Below are positions 22,310 to 34,050 of a DNA stretch of 64,000 bases, piece by piece. A program made the position numbers and the translations under genes. Numbering within the stretch: the first letter of the stretch is position 1; every line of letters starts with the position of its first letter. This DNA is from Cutaneotrichosporon cavernicola (lineage: Eukaryota; Basidiomycota; Tremellomycetes; Trichosporonales; Trichosporonaceae), in NCBI RefSeq assembly GCF_030864355.1, contig NC_083394.1:1488001-1552000 (forward strand), given 5' to 3'. Below the pieces are notes generated by a model. The model was not told the DNA's origin. It made no database searches and worked only from the letters and a program-made list of their open reading frames with translations.

Positions 22310-23400
22310 TGTGGGAAGTGAGGTGAGGGTGGCCACCGATGTGCGATGTGGGTTGCACTAGGCCAGAATGGCCTAGCTCGAAGGAAGGGGGAGGGGGGAC
22401 GCGAATGACGAGAGGGCTTGGGGCTTGTGGTTATTGAACCGACATGTGCGATGGAAGAACAAAGTAGGTAAGGATGGTGAGGTGGGCGATAAGTAGTTGA
22501 AGAGTTGTACGCGGTGCGGGGCCAGGTTAGGTTGACTCAGGTCGATGGATGGAGGTAGAGCTGGATAGGTATGGTAGCCAAGTTGTTTTTGGCCAAAGTA
22601 GTCAAGAAGCGTGTTGTAATTGAAAAGAGCACTTGTTGACTGCGCAATCTTTATACTTTGCCCTATCCGTTCAAACCTCGTCGTCCTCGTCACAGGCGTT
22701 CGTTGTCGAATTGTCGAGTGCCAGCTCTCGGGATCTCGGGGTGTTCCGGCTGTTGAGTGGGGGATGGGGCGCGTGGGATGGCCGAAGTGATAAAATGGGA
22801 GAAGAGATCTCGGTTATGCGGTGTGCAAAGTGCGAAGTGCAAAGTGCAAAGCGCCAAGCGCCTTGCTCATCCACCTAAGCCTCCTTGACAAGCTGACAAG
22901 CTTAAGTGCGGACCATGCAGGCCACTGCTTTTAGAATCGGCCTGCATGGCCCATGGCTGTCTCTAAGCCAAACGTTTCATAGGGACCCATAGTATGCGGA
23001 AGTAGACTGACCAACTGTGGATTAATGAAGGTAAACAGAGCTTTGAGACCTCGAGATGGCAAGATAGAAATTCGATCACAAAACTCTCGCACTTGGAACA
23101 CACCAGTGTGTGGGTCGTGGTACTTGCCCGAGCAACTGTATTTGTGCGCGATTTTCTTTTAATAGCATTCAAAACCGCCGCCAAGTCATTTACCCGTCAC
23201 CCGTTCCTAATCAGCCTGATAAAATCGCGCAACGGCCAAGGTCTAGCCACCAAATGTGCGATGGAGGGGAAGTTCGGCAAGAGCAATACTGTAGGGCCAG
23301 CGCGTCGTCGGATGGCAGACTCAGGTACCGGCTCATTCCTTAGGAACAGATACGGCGCAGACGTCGTCTCTGATCTCTGAGATCTGAAAGAAGTGAGCAT

Positions 23401-23478
23401 GAATGCGCCAGTCTTGGAGAGGCTTTAGCTGCTATGCTTGAATGCGCCAGTCTTGAAGAGACTTTGGCTGCTAAAGTT
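23401..23478. repeat. Imperfect 39-bp tandem duplication
   Basis: GAATGCGCCAGTCTTG begins both copies (23401 and 23440), and the rest of the unit differs at only a few bases. Thirty-nine bases is a multiple of three, but no convincing protein spans it. Confidence 0.8.
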
Positions 23479-24556
23479 GAACGACACCCGGCAATACCTG
23501 TTAAATGGGGCGGCATGGCAGGGAAGCAAGGAAAAGGTCTGGGCCAGCCAGAAGGCCCACCAGGAGGTTTGTGGGAGCCCCCAAGGTGAGTAAGGAACCT
23601 TGCTACGTTACTGCTGGATCTTGGGGACAATTGATCCAGGGTTACGCAGGGTATTGGAGGGGTAAGAGTGGCAGTGCAAATCCCAAATCAGGTCCGCCTT
23701 GCACCTGTTGGGTTGGCCACCTGTGGCCGCCTGTGATTGGCGGGGTTATTACCAGCTTCCGTGGTAGGGTTTGAACAGATGCATATCCTTCTTAAGAGTA
23801 GCCTTGAGGGTTGGTCAATGACGCATGACCAAAGATAGCTCAGGCGTGGCAATGACGGAATCACATGTACAGGATGAACGAGAAGCGGGATTACGAAGTC
23901 CACGTCATTCCGGAATTGAGGTGGAGGGGGAGCAGACGACCAGGAAGGAAGGTGAGTCCTGTAGGTGGGCATTACGTGTACATGACGGAGCCCCCCTAGC
24001 CACGACAGTATCACCCGGAAACTCCGGACAAAGGGGCGCTCATGCCTATCATTCTATGTAATAACATGGACCCACGTGATTCAAGCTGCATCAGAATTTT
24101 AATGACGTTTAATTATGGATATCATTATCATCATACCCAGCTAAAATGACACGTGTGCTGGTGCGGAATCAAAGTTTCCATGCCTTCATCTATTCGAAAT
24201 GTGGAGGGGCGATTTAAACATTCAGGGGGCACAACCCTTGGTTGAAGGCTGAGGGTTGGCCTGGGCCTGTTGTGCCTATTCTGGCCCAACTCTCTGCCTG
24301 GCTGGCTGAAAGGGAACTACTGGGTGAGTGGTCGAGTTGCTTGGTCTGCGTGGCCTACTTGTGCATAGATCCTTGATTCCGTTCAGTTGTGAGCCAGCGA
24401 CATGTGGCTCAAGCTAAACCCGCCAGCCAGCTGCAGCCAGGCCCAGTAGACCAAGTTCCTGTACGACCTTTGGATTCCATCCCATCCCATCCTCCTATAC
24501 GCCTCGTCGAGCACAGATCGCACAGACTCCCCTTTGCGTCCTACGTAGCTTTACAA

Positions 24557-24584
24557 TCTATCTATCTATCTATCTATCTATCTA
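24557..24584. repeat. (TCTA)n microsatellite
   Basis: Seven perfect TCTA units, about 120 bp before the glycosyltransferase start and probably in its leader. Confidence 0.9.
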
Positions 24585-24704
24585 GTAGACACTGCACGCC
24601 ACGTCAAACCTCGGCACCATTCCACCTTTCTCTCTCCACTACACCCACGTCAAAACATCATCTCTCGATACCACACCTAGCTCTTCTGGTCCTGACAACA
24701 CCTC

Positions 24705-27227
24705 ATGTCGCTTTTTGGTCAGGCAAAGCGGCACGCTCCGCCCAAGCCTCGCCGGTCACCCCTCCCTGTCTTTGCTGGTGACTCGGAAAAGTTTAGTCTC
24801 TCGTCGCCAACCACAACCGGGTCACCCCTTGGCAACACGTCACGATGGTTGACTTTTGTTGTCATTCCCATACCCGCTAACCTTCCGTTCGGGTCCCGCG
24901 ATTCGCCAGCGTTGGGCAACGGCTATGGCCAGTCCAAGATCTTCCACAGCCAGAACCGCGGCGGGCGACACATTCGAGTACCCCTCCCCATTCCTCCGCG
25001 ATTGTTCGCGCGCCTCTCGCGATTGCACCCCGTCCTCCGCATTGCGTTGGCTGCAATCACCATCGCGGTTGTCCTCACCCTCTCGCTCGGCCTGAGGAAA
25101 AACGGTCCAGCCGGAAGAAAGACGTGGAGCCCACTCCAGGATCCCAGCACCGTTGTGCTGACTCCTCCCGAGATTGCAAAGATCTGGGAGTGGGAAGTGC
25201 TGAGTGGCCACCATCCCAGTCTCGCAGAAGGTGAGCGATCTGTTGCTGCTGCAGCGAAATGGGCCTAGCTGACGTGCAGTCCCTGCGAGCGTCCCCATTC
25301 AGCAGTCGCTCGTCAACCCCATTGTCCCCGCGAACCTGCTGTCAGCTGCGAAGCCCACGCCAAATGCCGGAGACGTGCGGCGCACTCCTGTCGACCACCA
25401 CAACACTCTCGTCGGCAAGGGACCAGCTCGCAACTACATTGCTCCTTGGGACAAGCCTCTGCGGTCTCCAGGTTTCCCGCCGAGGCCCGTGCCCGGCGCT
25501 GTCATGGATCTCGACATTATTTTGGAGAAGTGTGACTACAGTACGAACAAGGTGGGTAATGTATCCTTTGCGCTTGCTCACGCCAGTACGTCCGTGACTG
25601 CTTGGAGCTCCTCAGGATAGGTGGTAACCTCGACAATGGAAAGCGTGTTCGCCGCGGCAATTACCTCGCGCCATTCCGCCAGATGTACCTCGAGGACGAG
25701 TTCACACCAGTCGACGAGAGGCAGTGGACACCGCTTCCACCTCCAGAGGCAGTGCGGCCTCCCAGCTTGTCGAGGGATTCTCTGTCGCTTCCGCCTCCAA
25801 ACGCGGTAACGCCAGCGTTCAGCTCGCTCGAGGACCCGTGCGACCCCCTCCATCCCCGTATCTTCCACATGTTCTGGGCTGGCGCGTTCACCGACAAGCC
25901 ATACATGGCTGTCATGTCGTTCCTGTACACCCAGAACCTCGGCCTCGACCGCAACCCGGACATTTCCTCGTCATCGACAGTGCGCAAGACTTGTCGTCCG
26001 CAGTTCTGGGTCTGGATTAACCCTGGACCCGCGGCTGCCGTGCCCAACCCCTCCGCCAAGCGCGAGATGTACGAGACGCTTGCGACGAACCCGTGGTCGG
26101 CGCCATTCCTCCACGAGCGCTTCCGCGAGGTTGTCAAGTTCAAAATGTGGAACACGACCGAGCAGCTCGACGGCATCCCCGAAATGAAGCCATACTGGCG
26201 CGATATGCCCATCTTCAATTCTGGTGGCAACGTCTACAAGCAAAGCAAGCTGAAGCAGCCAGAGCCAAAGGCCGATGTGGAGAGCGAGGTTGAGGTCGAG
26301 GCCGAAGCCGAGGCCAATGCCAACACAGGGGGCACTCCTACCATCAAGAAGAAGGATGGGCTGTATGACAAGGTTGGCTCGGCGTCGGAGAGCGACTACG
26401 ACCGTCTCTCGGTCATTCTTTCCGACATGGCGCGCTTCGTCCTCACGTATCGCTACGGAGGCATCTACCTGGACGCGGACACGCTCTTCCTGCGTGACTG
26501 GGAGGAACTGTGGAACTACCGTGGACAGTTTGCGTACCGCTGGAGCTTCCACAAGAAGTACAACACTGCTGTGCTCAAACTGCATAAGGGATCTGCTCTC
26601 TCGACATTCCTGTTCAAGACCGCTCTTGAGAACGGCCTCGACTTCCATCCGATGACCGTGTCGAGCTATCTCAAGGACGCGGGTTTGGACAAGCTACTAG
26701 TGCGCATCCCGGATGCGCTCTTTGACCCGGCGTGGCTCAACATGGAACGTTTGCAGAGGGACCGCCCGCCCTTCCCTTACTTCAACCAGTTTTCTGTCTT
26801 CTTCTCGAATGACAAGTTTGACACGGCCGGCCCTGAGCAGCTTGGCTTTGACGGCTTCTTTCGTGGTGCTTATTCGTACCACTTCCACAACTTCTGGTGA
26901 GCGCGGCTGGGGATAGCAAATATTGACACCAGGTGGCTTCCGTTCGACGCGTCGCGCAACTGGCCTGACCTCGGCGAGCGTTTCGCAAAGGGCGAGAACG
27001 CCCTGCGCGAGGCCCAGCGCGCCGTGGCCTCGTCGGAAAAGGCCGGGGCCGTGCGTACCCATGCCGCGCAGGACGAGCTCGACGACGAGGCCACGGGTGG
27101 CGTGACCAAGCGCGAGGACATGGATGACGCGATCGACCTGAGCTGGTCGACTGTGCTCAAGCGCACGTTCGAGTCGTACGTCCGCGGCGACCAGCCGAAC
27201 ATGTACGGCGAGTGGATCAAGTGGTGA
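24705..27227 (+). CDS. Type II membrane glycosyltransferase with DXD motif, 800 aa
   Basis: Likely a Golgi sugar transferase. Exons 24705-25230, 25280-25551, 25587-26896 and 26933-27227. A basic, disordered N-terminal tail precedes one hydrophobic anchor (LRIALAAITIAVVLTLSLGL, about residues 106-125). The catalytic part includes PRIFHMFWAGAFTDKPYMAV and, downstream, YRYGGIYLDADTLFLRDWEE. The latter is the DXD sugar-nucleotide and metal site of the PF04488 (GT32-like) group. FNQFSVFFSNDKFD and SYHFHNFWWLP near the C-terminus also fit. An acidic and Ala-rich insert (about residues 500-530, near ESEVEVEAEAEANAN) interrupts the domain. The sugar and acceptor cannot be told from sequence. The start is the first ATG after a pyrimidine-rich leader. 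Confidence 0.85.
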
Positions 27228-27672
27228 GCCGAGCGCCCTCGGCTTGGTGTACTGCATCGCCTGGAGAGAGGAGAGGGTAGCATGGACCGCAGACGAGTGC
27301 ATGTGCGCAACAGGCGTGCACGCAGCAGGCTGGTTAGGAATCTGGGCATTCTATAGATGCATTGGCTTTGTTTCGGCGTGGGCAAGTAGCGGAGCGGTGG
27401 GAGTCCCGGAGACAGGCTACTTCTACCGCCCCCGTCTGCTACAAGTTACATGAATCTCTGCGTGCTATTGCATCATATCAGCCACCAGCTGCATCGCGGG
27501 CTGTTGAGACCTGAGACATCGTGCAGCCTGCGTGCTAGCTCGCTGAGAGCAATAACCTTGCCCACCGCCGACTGGAATCGCGAAAAGTCGAAGTTGGCCC
27601 GCCAGCTCTAGGATTTGGTGTTTCGACACTGCAAGATAGAGCGAACCTGACCCGAAACTCAATGTGCATAGC
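27228..27672. other. Convergent 3' flanks
   Basis: This lies between the glycosyltransferase stop and the stop of the small membrane protein on the other strand. No gene or clear element seen. Confidence 0.6.
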
Positions 27673-28099
27673 CTATCTGTAATTCTGATCAAACCACTGG
27701 TTATTCTGCTGCTGCTGCCGATCCCACTCGGCCTGCTGCATATGATGCACCTCCGCCTGGCTCGGTCCTCCTCCTCCACCATATCCTCCTGCGTAGTATG
27801 CCGGCGCAGGTCTGGCGGGCGGATGAACAGCGGCTTGGAACGCTTGCACGGGCTTTCCGCCTGTTCCGCGGACCCCACACCCGATGATGTTGCATGTGAA
27901 ACGCTGGGTTAGGTCTGGAGAGGGGGGAACTTACAACGATGAACCCAATGACGATGAGAACAACGATCACAATCGCAGCAATAATGACCCACTTGACCCA
28001 CCCCTCGAACTTGAACTCGCGTTTGGCGTGTGTGTGCGTGTGAGTTGGGGCGGCGTCGACGCCGACAAGGAGGACGAGCGTGAGCATGGGCGCGAACAT
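27673..28099 (-). CDS. Small single-pass membrane protein with signal peptide and Gly/Gln-rich tail, 131 aa
   Basis: I do not recognise the family. Exons 27935-28099 and 27673-27903, joined over an intron with a CTAACCCAG end. A signal peptide (MFAPMLTLVLLVGVDAAP) is followed by a short His-rich segment (THTHTHAK), then one strong membrane helix (WVIIAAIVIVVLIVIGFIV, about 37-55). After it come two Cys residues in a basic patch (RFTCNIIGCGVR), a Pro/Ala/Tyr/Gly stretch and a Gln-rich end (WDRQQQQNNQWFDQNYR). The order of signal, short lumenal part, helix and Pro/Tyr cytosolic tail resembles small fungal trafficking adaptors, but no PPxY motif is present. The function is unknown. Confidence 0.7.
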
Positions 28100-28657
28100 G
28101 ATGGGGAGATGGGATCAAGCAACACACTCACAAGCACAGGGGCATCCTTACATATCCAGAGCGCAGTGAACAGCGGCGAGACTGGGCGAGCCTGGTCTCT
28201 GATCTGAAGCGAAGGCTCCCGGTTTGAGACTTGGGACTTGGGGTTTGGGGCTTGGCACTCTCGTAGCTCCGTGCTCCGTGGGACGTGTCGCGATATCTGC
28301 CTCGGCTCTTCGAGGGCGTGGGGGATCGCATGGGGGAGCTAACCCCCTGACAGCCAGGCTAACGGGACGGTTGGAGTTTTCCTGGCCTGATGCTTGACCT
28401 AGCAGGGTGCATGCTCCCGATATTGTTGGTGAGTCCAGGAAGTGTCATGCACGCCTCGCTCATCGCTAAGCTTCAGGTCCTAACCTAGTAGGACGGAGAA
28501 TACGGCTCCTGGGACATCACATATACTCGTGACCCCGCTCTGAATAGTAGACTGGCCTCTGCGACGCGTGACGGCGCGATGGTTTGTGAGGGGTTGCATG
28601 GACGAGACTGTGATCAGCTGTTTCGAGGGAGGTGACTCACCCAACCCCTCTCCGTCG
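28100..28657. other. Upstream region of the small membrane protein
   Basis: No gene seen. A pentamer-like repeat of GGGACTTGGGGTTTGGGG type occurs at about 28220-28255. Confidence 0.5.
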
Positions 28658-28948
28658 TTAACTTCTCATCCGTGGTGCGGAATGCTTTCTTACCTTACGT
28701 ATTAGCACGGCGGAGGGGAAGCGGCTCGCCAGGGCCACATGCTTGCATGCCGCTGACTCAAAGAGTGAGCGCACTTGATGATATACCTGCACGCGTTTGA
28801 TGGGGCACATGACACAAACCAGGCGGTGGTTACGTTCGGCTTCTTCAAAGTCGGGCCTGGTGGGCAGCCTCTCGGGGGAAGGCTTGTCAGGCTCGTCGCC
28901 AGGGCCGTTGCTGGCCTTGGTTGACTTGATGTAGCGAGCGGGAGGCAT
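28658..28948 (-). CDS. Possible small two-exon gene, 65 aa (doubtful)
   Basis: Not recognised. Exon 28787-28948 encodes MPPARYIKSTKASNGPGDEP and continues to ERNHRLVCVMCPIKRVQ. A GTATAT donor follows, and a CTAATACGTAAG acceptor region leads to exon 28658-28693 (VRKHSAPRMRS, stop). Both exons are multiples of three and the product is basic. One CxxC pair is present (CVMC). Without the intron the frame also stays open to the same stop, giving 96 aa. Low confidence that this is a real gene. Confidence 0.3.
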   Translation of the reverse strand: MPPARYIKSTKASNGPGDEPDKPSPERLPTRPDFEEAERNHRLVCVMCPIKRVQVYHQVRSLFESAACKHVALASRFPSAVLIRKVRKHSAPRMRS

Positions 28949-29495
28949 GATGAGTAAAGTACATTATCCAAATGCACTTGTTCCACCTTCCCTCCATCAC
29001 TGTAATACCATCCCCCCCCCCCCACTCCCTCATCGTACATTTGTGCTGCTCCACATATTCACCTTTTGTAAGTCGCCCATTCCATCGTTCCTCACTAATC
29101 GTTCCTTCCACACCCCACCTCAGTCAACCCTCACTTACGCGCTGATCTCGTTCATGGCTTCACATTCCCGTCTGGCTGCTCTCGTCATGATCGGTGGGTG
29201 TACAGACATCTACATCTGTTCTGCCCAATATAATACCCCCTTCCTGGCCACTGCCAACCCCCACGTCCGCCAACGGTCCCTCCTGACGCCTCCGCGGGGC
29301 TGTCCGATAATAGATCCCTCCAACCCTCTGTACCTCTCTCATTCCAAGCTCATCACATCTGGCTCTCTCACCTCGCCGGCGCAAACGGGCTTACGCCTCT
29401 CTCTCCTCACCCCACTGACCCCACTCACTGCTCCCGCCTTCCTTCCCATTACCTCTCTCTCTCTCTCTCTCTCTCTCTCCCTAACAAGCCCCGTG
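28949..29495 (+). other. Pyrimidine-rich leader-like stretch
   Basis: The plus strand is strongly C/T-rich, with a C homopolymer at about 29012-29023 and a (CT)n run at 29453-29479 just before an ATG at 29496. In this genome such tracts usually precede start codons. An open frame of 199 codons crosses it but is low in complexity. Confidence 0.5.
29453..29479. repeat. (CT)n microsatellite
   Basis: About thirteen CT units directly upstream of the ATG at 29496. Confidence 0.9.
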
Positions 29496-30492
29496 ATGTC
29501 TCCTAAGAATAGGACGCAGGAGAGCAAGAACAGGGGTAAAGACTAGGACCAGGCAAGGGCCGCGTCAAGGGCCAAGAGGCAAGCCAAGGAGATGAGGAAG
29601 GCAATCACTGTTCCCCCTCCGAATTCAACATATCACGGCCCTCTCGGATGAACGAGGGGTGAGCTTCGGGCTGCGTATGCTGTTGACGCCCAACCTCGCT
29701 CTAGGGGAACCATCCGTAGTTCCCCCCAGGACAAGAGACCTGTGGGAGGAACTTAAGCAGGAGCTCCACAGAGTCAACGAGGACATGGGACCAGCAGAGG
29801 AGGCTAACCTTCTGCTGGACAGCATACTTGACGAGGATGATTTGATGATAGAGTCGCAGACACGGGGTAGGGGACTCCAGAACCCTGCGACAGCGCGAGA
29901 GTGTCTGGCGCTGTTGTAAATGAGTGAGCGCCCCAACATTTGTGACTGCAACGGACTGGAATTTCGCGATGAGGCATGTGTTGCCGTCCACCAGCTGCGT
30001 CAAGGCTACAAGTACAGCGATCTGCTCTTCTCAAAATCTGTGGCCCACGCGTTGACGGTGATGACGCGGGTCTAAAGCCAGTGGAAGAAGTCCGGTGAAT
30101 CCCTATCAGCGATCTGGGGAACTCTGCCTTCAGCGCTCGCCCCAAGTCTCGCTTCGACGTTTATAGGGCGACCTCACCCACGAAGTAAGAGTACGCCGCT
30201 TGGCACATGCTCGCACTCTGCCATCATTGCAGTATCCTGCTCGACGGAAAGAAGCGTTTCGCCGGCGGCAACACTCTTGTCGCCAAGACCAATCAACCTT
30301 AGACCGCACCGCTGCGTCGCCGCGCACTGTAATGTTGTGCACCAAGTCGTTCATTACAGTGCCACCCATGCTGAATATATCTTTATGCCGTGGATGCTGG
30401 ACGGTACGGCTGCGCATTCGAGCCAGGGTTGCTTCACAGCAGGCCACTCGCTCTACCAGCGCGCTCTCATGAAGACGAGAAACCTTTGCTGA
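29496..30492 (+). pseudogene. Probable decayed protein-coding gene, family unknown
   Basis: After the CT-rich leader, an ATG opens MSPKNRTQESKNRGKD, closed by TAG at 29544-29546. The same frame continues DQARAASRAKRQAKEMRKAI and stops at 29649. A one-base frame change then gives a frame running from about 29596 to 30492 with only TAA at 29917 and TAA at 30073 inside. It includes LWEELKQELHRVNEDMG, LLLDSILDEDDLMIES and DCNGLEFRDEACVAVHQLRQ. The charged helical character looks protein-like. No intron model I tried removes all breaks: a GTGAGC...CTCTAG intron near 29659 is possible, but the first TAG remains. I recognise no family. It could instead be an unusual multi-exon gene. Confidence 0.35.
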
Positions 30493-30872
30493 GTAGATTC
30501 TCGTTTGGCACACTTGCCAAACAAGGGTCATGTCCGTCAGAGAAGTCAGTGCCCATGGTCACCCAGTCGGGGTTGGGTTTGTTTCGAGGATGGTAAAGGA
30601 GCATTGGAGGCACTAGGACCTGCGGCAATCTTCATGAGTCAATTGTCTGCAAGCCTGTACTTCAGCCGAAACAGCCAGACACACTGCCAGATTAAACCAC
30701 GTGACCTTGGAGCCGAGGTCCAAAGTGGCACCTCCATCTTCACCAACCACGCCGCCAGCCTTCTCCACGACGCCGAGAGCCGTCCTACGCCGCGCTCTTC
30801 GGCGTAGGGGCTGCCAAAGGATTCTGCAATGCGTGTTCACATCCTCTACGCCAAATGATACAGTGTAGCCGC
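30493..30872. other. Intergenic, LPD1 3' flank
   Basis: No gene or element seen. Confidence 0.5.
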
Positions 30873-32738
<1,866 letters not shown>

Positions 32739-34050
32739 GGTGAATAATGGGGGTGGGAGGATTAGTAGTGAGATGCTGAGTGTGGTTGGTTTGCCAAAGA
32801 GGTCATATGAACATGGATGCGTCTCGTTACATACTAGGAGCCCACCCTGAACCTTGGGACACTGCTGGGATACTGTTGGGATACGGTGGTTCAAGTTGGG
32901 TACCTTAGGAACATATTCAACCAACCGTCATTCTGTTTGCAAACTATTCAACTGCCGCTCAAGCCATTCTTGCCGCACCCTACCATTAATCGTCCAAACG
33001 GAGGTCCCGGCCCGCACACGCGGACCTTGACTCCCCGAGTAAAACCGCCGCCCGCCCCAATAAATGTGGCACCCCACCCCACCCTCACCTCCTTCTAACC
33101 AATGCATCCACGCGCTCGTAACTCGCACCAACTCAAGGCCAAAGAACCGCATGTGACACGAGTACAAACTCCCCAGGTGCATACTACGCGGTTGGACTCC
33201 AGACGCGTCGGCGTCGGCGGTGACATTGTCTCAATCAATCAACCTACCCTCCACACGCGTCGGCATTCAAAAGGTTGACCATCATGCATGGCGGAGAGCC
33301 GTGCCGCGAAGCCTGCCACTTGCCCACCTAGCCTGGGAGTGTCCAATGTCTACTTGGATGTTGGAAAGGGGGTACTGAGTGCTGACAGATACTTATAAAG
33401 TGGGCCAGCACGACTTTTGGCCCGTTTGTTGGAAACTCGAGGCAGAGTGTTGGAAACTCGAGGCGGGGTGTGGGGTGTGGGGGAATGGAGAAAGGCGGAA
33501 GGGCGGAAGGGCGGATGACCCAAGTGCCGAGTCACCGATCCGTCAAAGCCACCCAAGCCGCCGGCAAATAATCATCTCACTCTAGCCAAACCAGAAAACT
33601 ACAACTGCTCCTCTGCCCACATACGTCGTCGCACATTTCATCAGCCTGGTACAACACATCAGTTACAATCGGCTCGTTCCTCTCATGCAATGTCGTCACT
33701 GGAACCCTCAGCATTTGTGGAGTAAGTGGAGGATTGAGCACGCTGCCGGCGCGATGCCTGCATGATGCGTAGCACCGTGCACACTGGGAGTTGAGAGGGA
33801 CGGAACGGTGGGAAATCAATGCAAGAGGGAAATGACATATGACAATGACGTCAGACGGAGTTGAGTGCATGTTCATGACGAGGATGATTCATTCACTCCA
33901 GTCTCATCCGTGCGAGTTGCATCACACATGGGTTGAGTGGCGGAAACGCAACGCATGGCAGCAGTACTCAAGTCTCAAGTACAGATCCTGCTCACTATCT
34001 GATTCTTCCTCCTCTCCATCACTAATCTCACCAACCCCATCTATCCAGCG
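32739..34050. other. Divergent intergenic region LPD1 / ISH1-like
   Basis: No gene seen. It contains two copies of GTTGGAAACTCGAGGC 21 bp apart (33428 and 33449), a GGGCGGAA triplet repeat at about 33495-33515, and two ACGCGTCGGC sites (about 33202 and 33257). The last 60 bp before 34051 are pyrimidine-rich, like other leaders here. Confidence 0.5.
33428..33464. repeat. Two-copy direct repeat, 21-bp period
   Basis: GTTGGAAACTCGAGGC is repeated exactly with a five-base spacer, in the LPD1/ISH1-like intergenic region. Confidence 0.85.

Larger units (their letters stand above)
22310..24704. other. 2.4-kb divergent intergenic region
   Basis: This separates TRK1 (leftward) from the glycosyltransferase (rightward). 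Open frames here are short and look non-coding. It holds an imperfect 39-bp duplication at 23401-23478, a degenerate GCAAAGT/GCGAAGT repeat at about 22822-22860, a (TCTA)n run and a pyrimidine-rich leader at about 24590-24700. AT-rich patches at about 24060-24160 stand out from the GC-rich neighbourhood. No RNA gene recognised. Confidence 0.55.

Noticed and set aside
28947..29546. 199-codon plus-strand open frame
   Set aside because: Mostly pyrimidine-rich leader translation; only the last 16 codons look like a real start.
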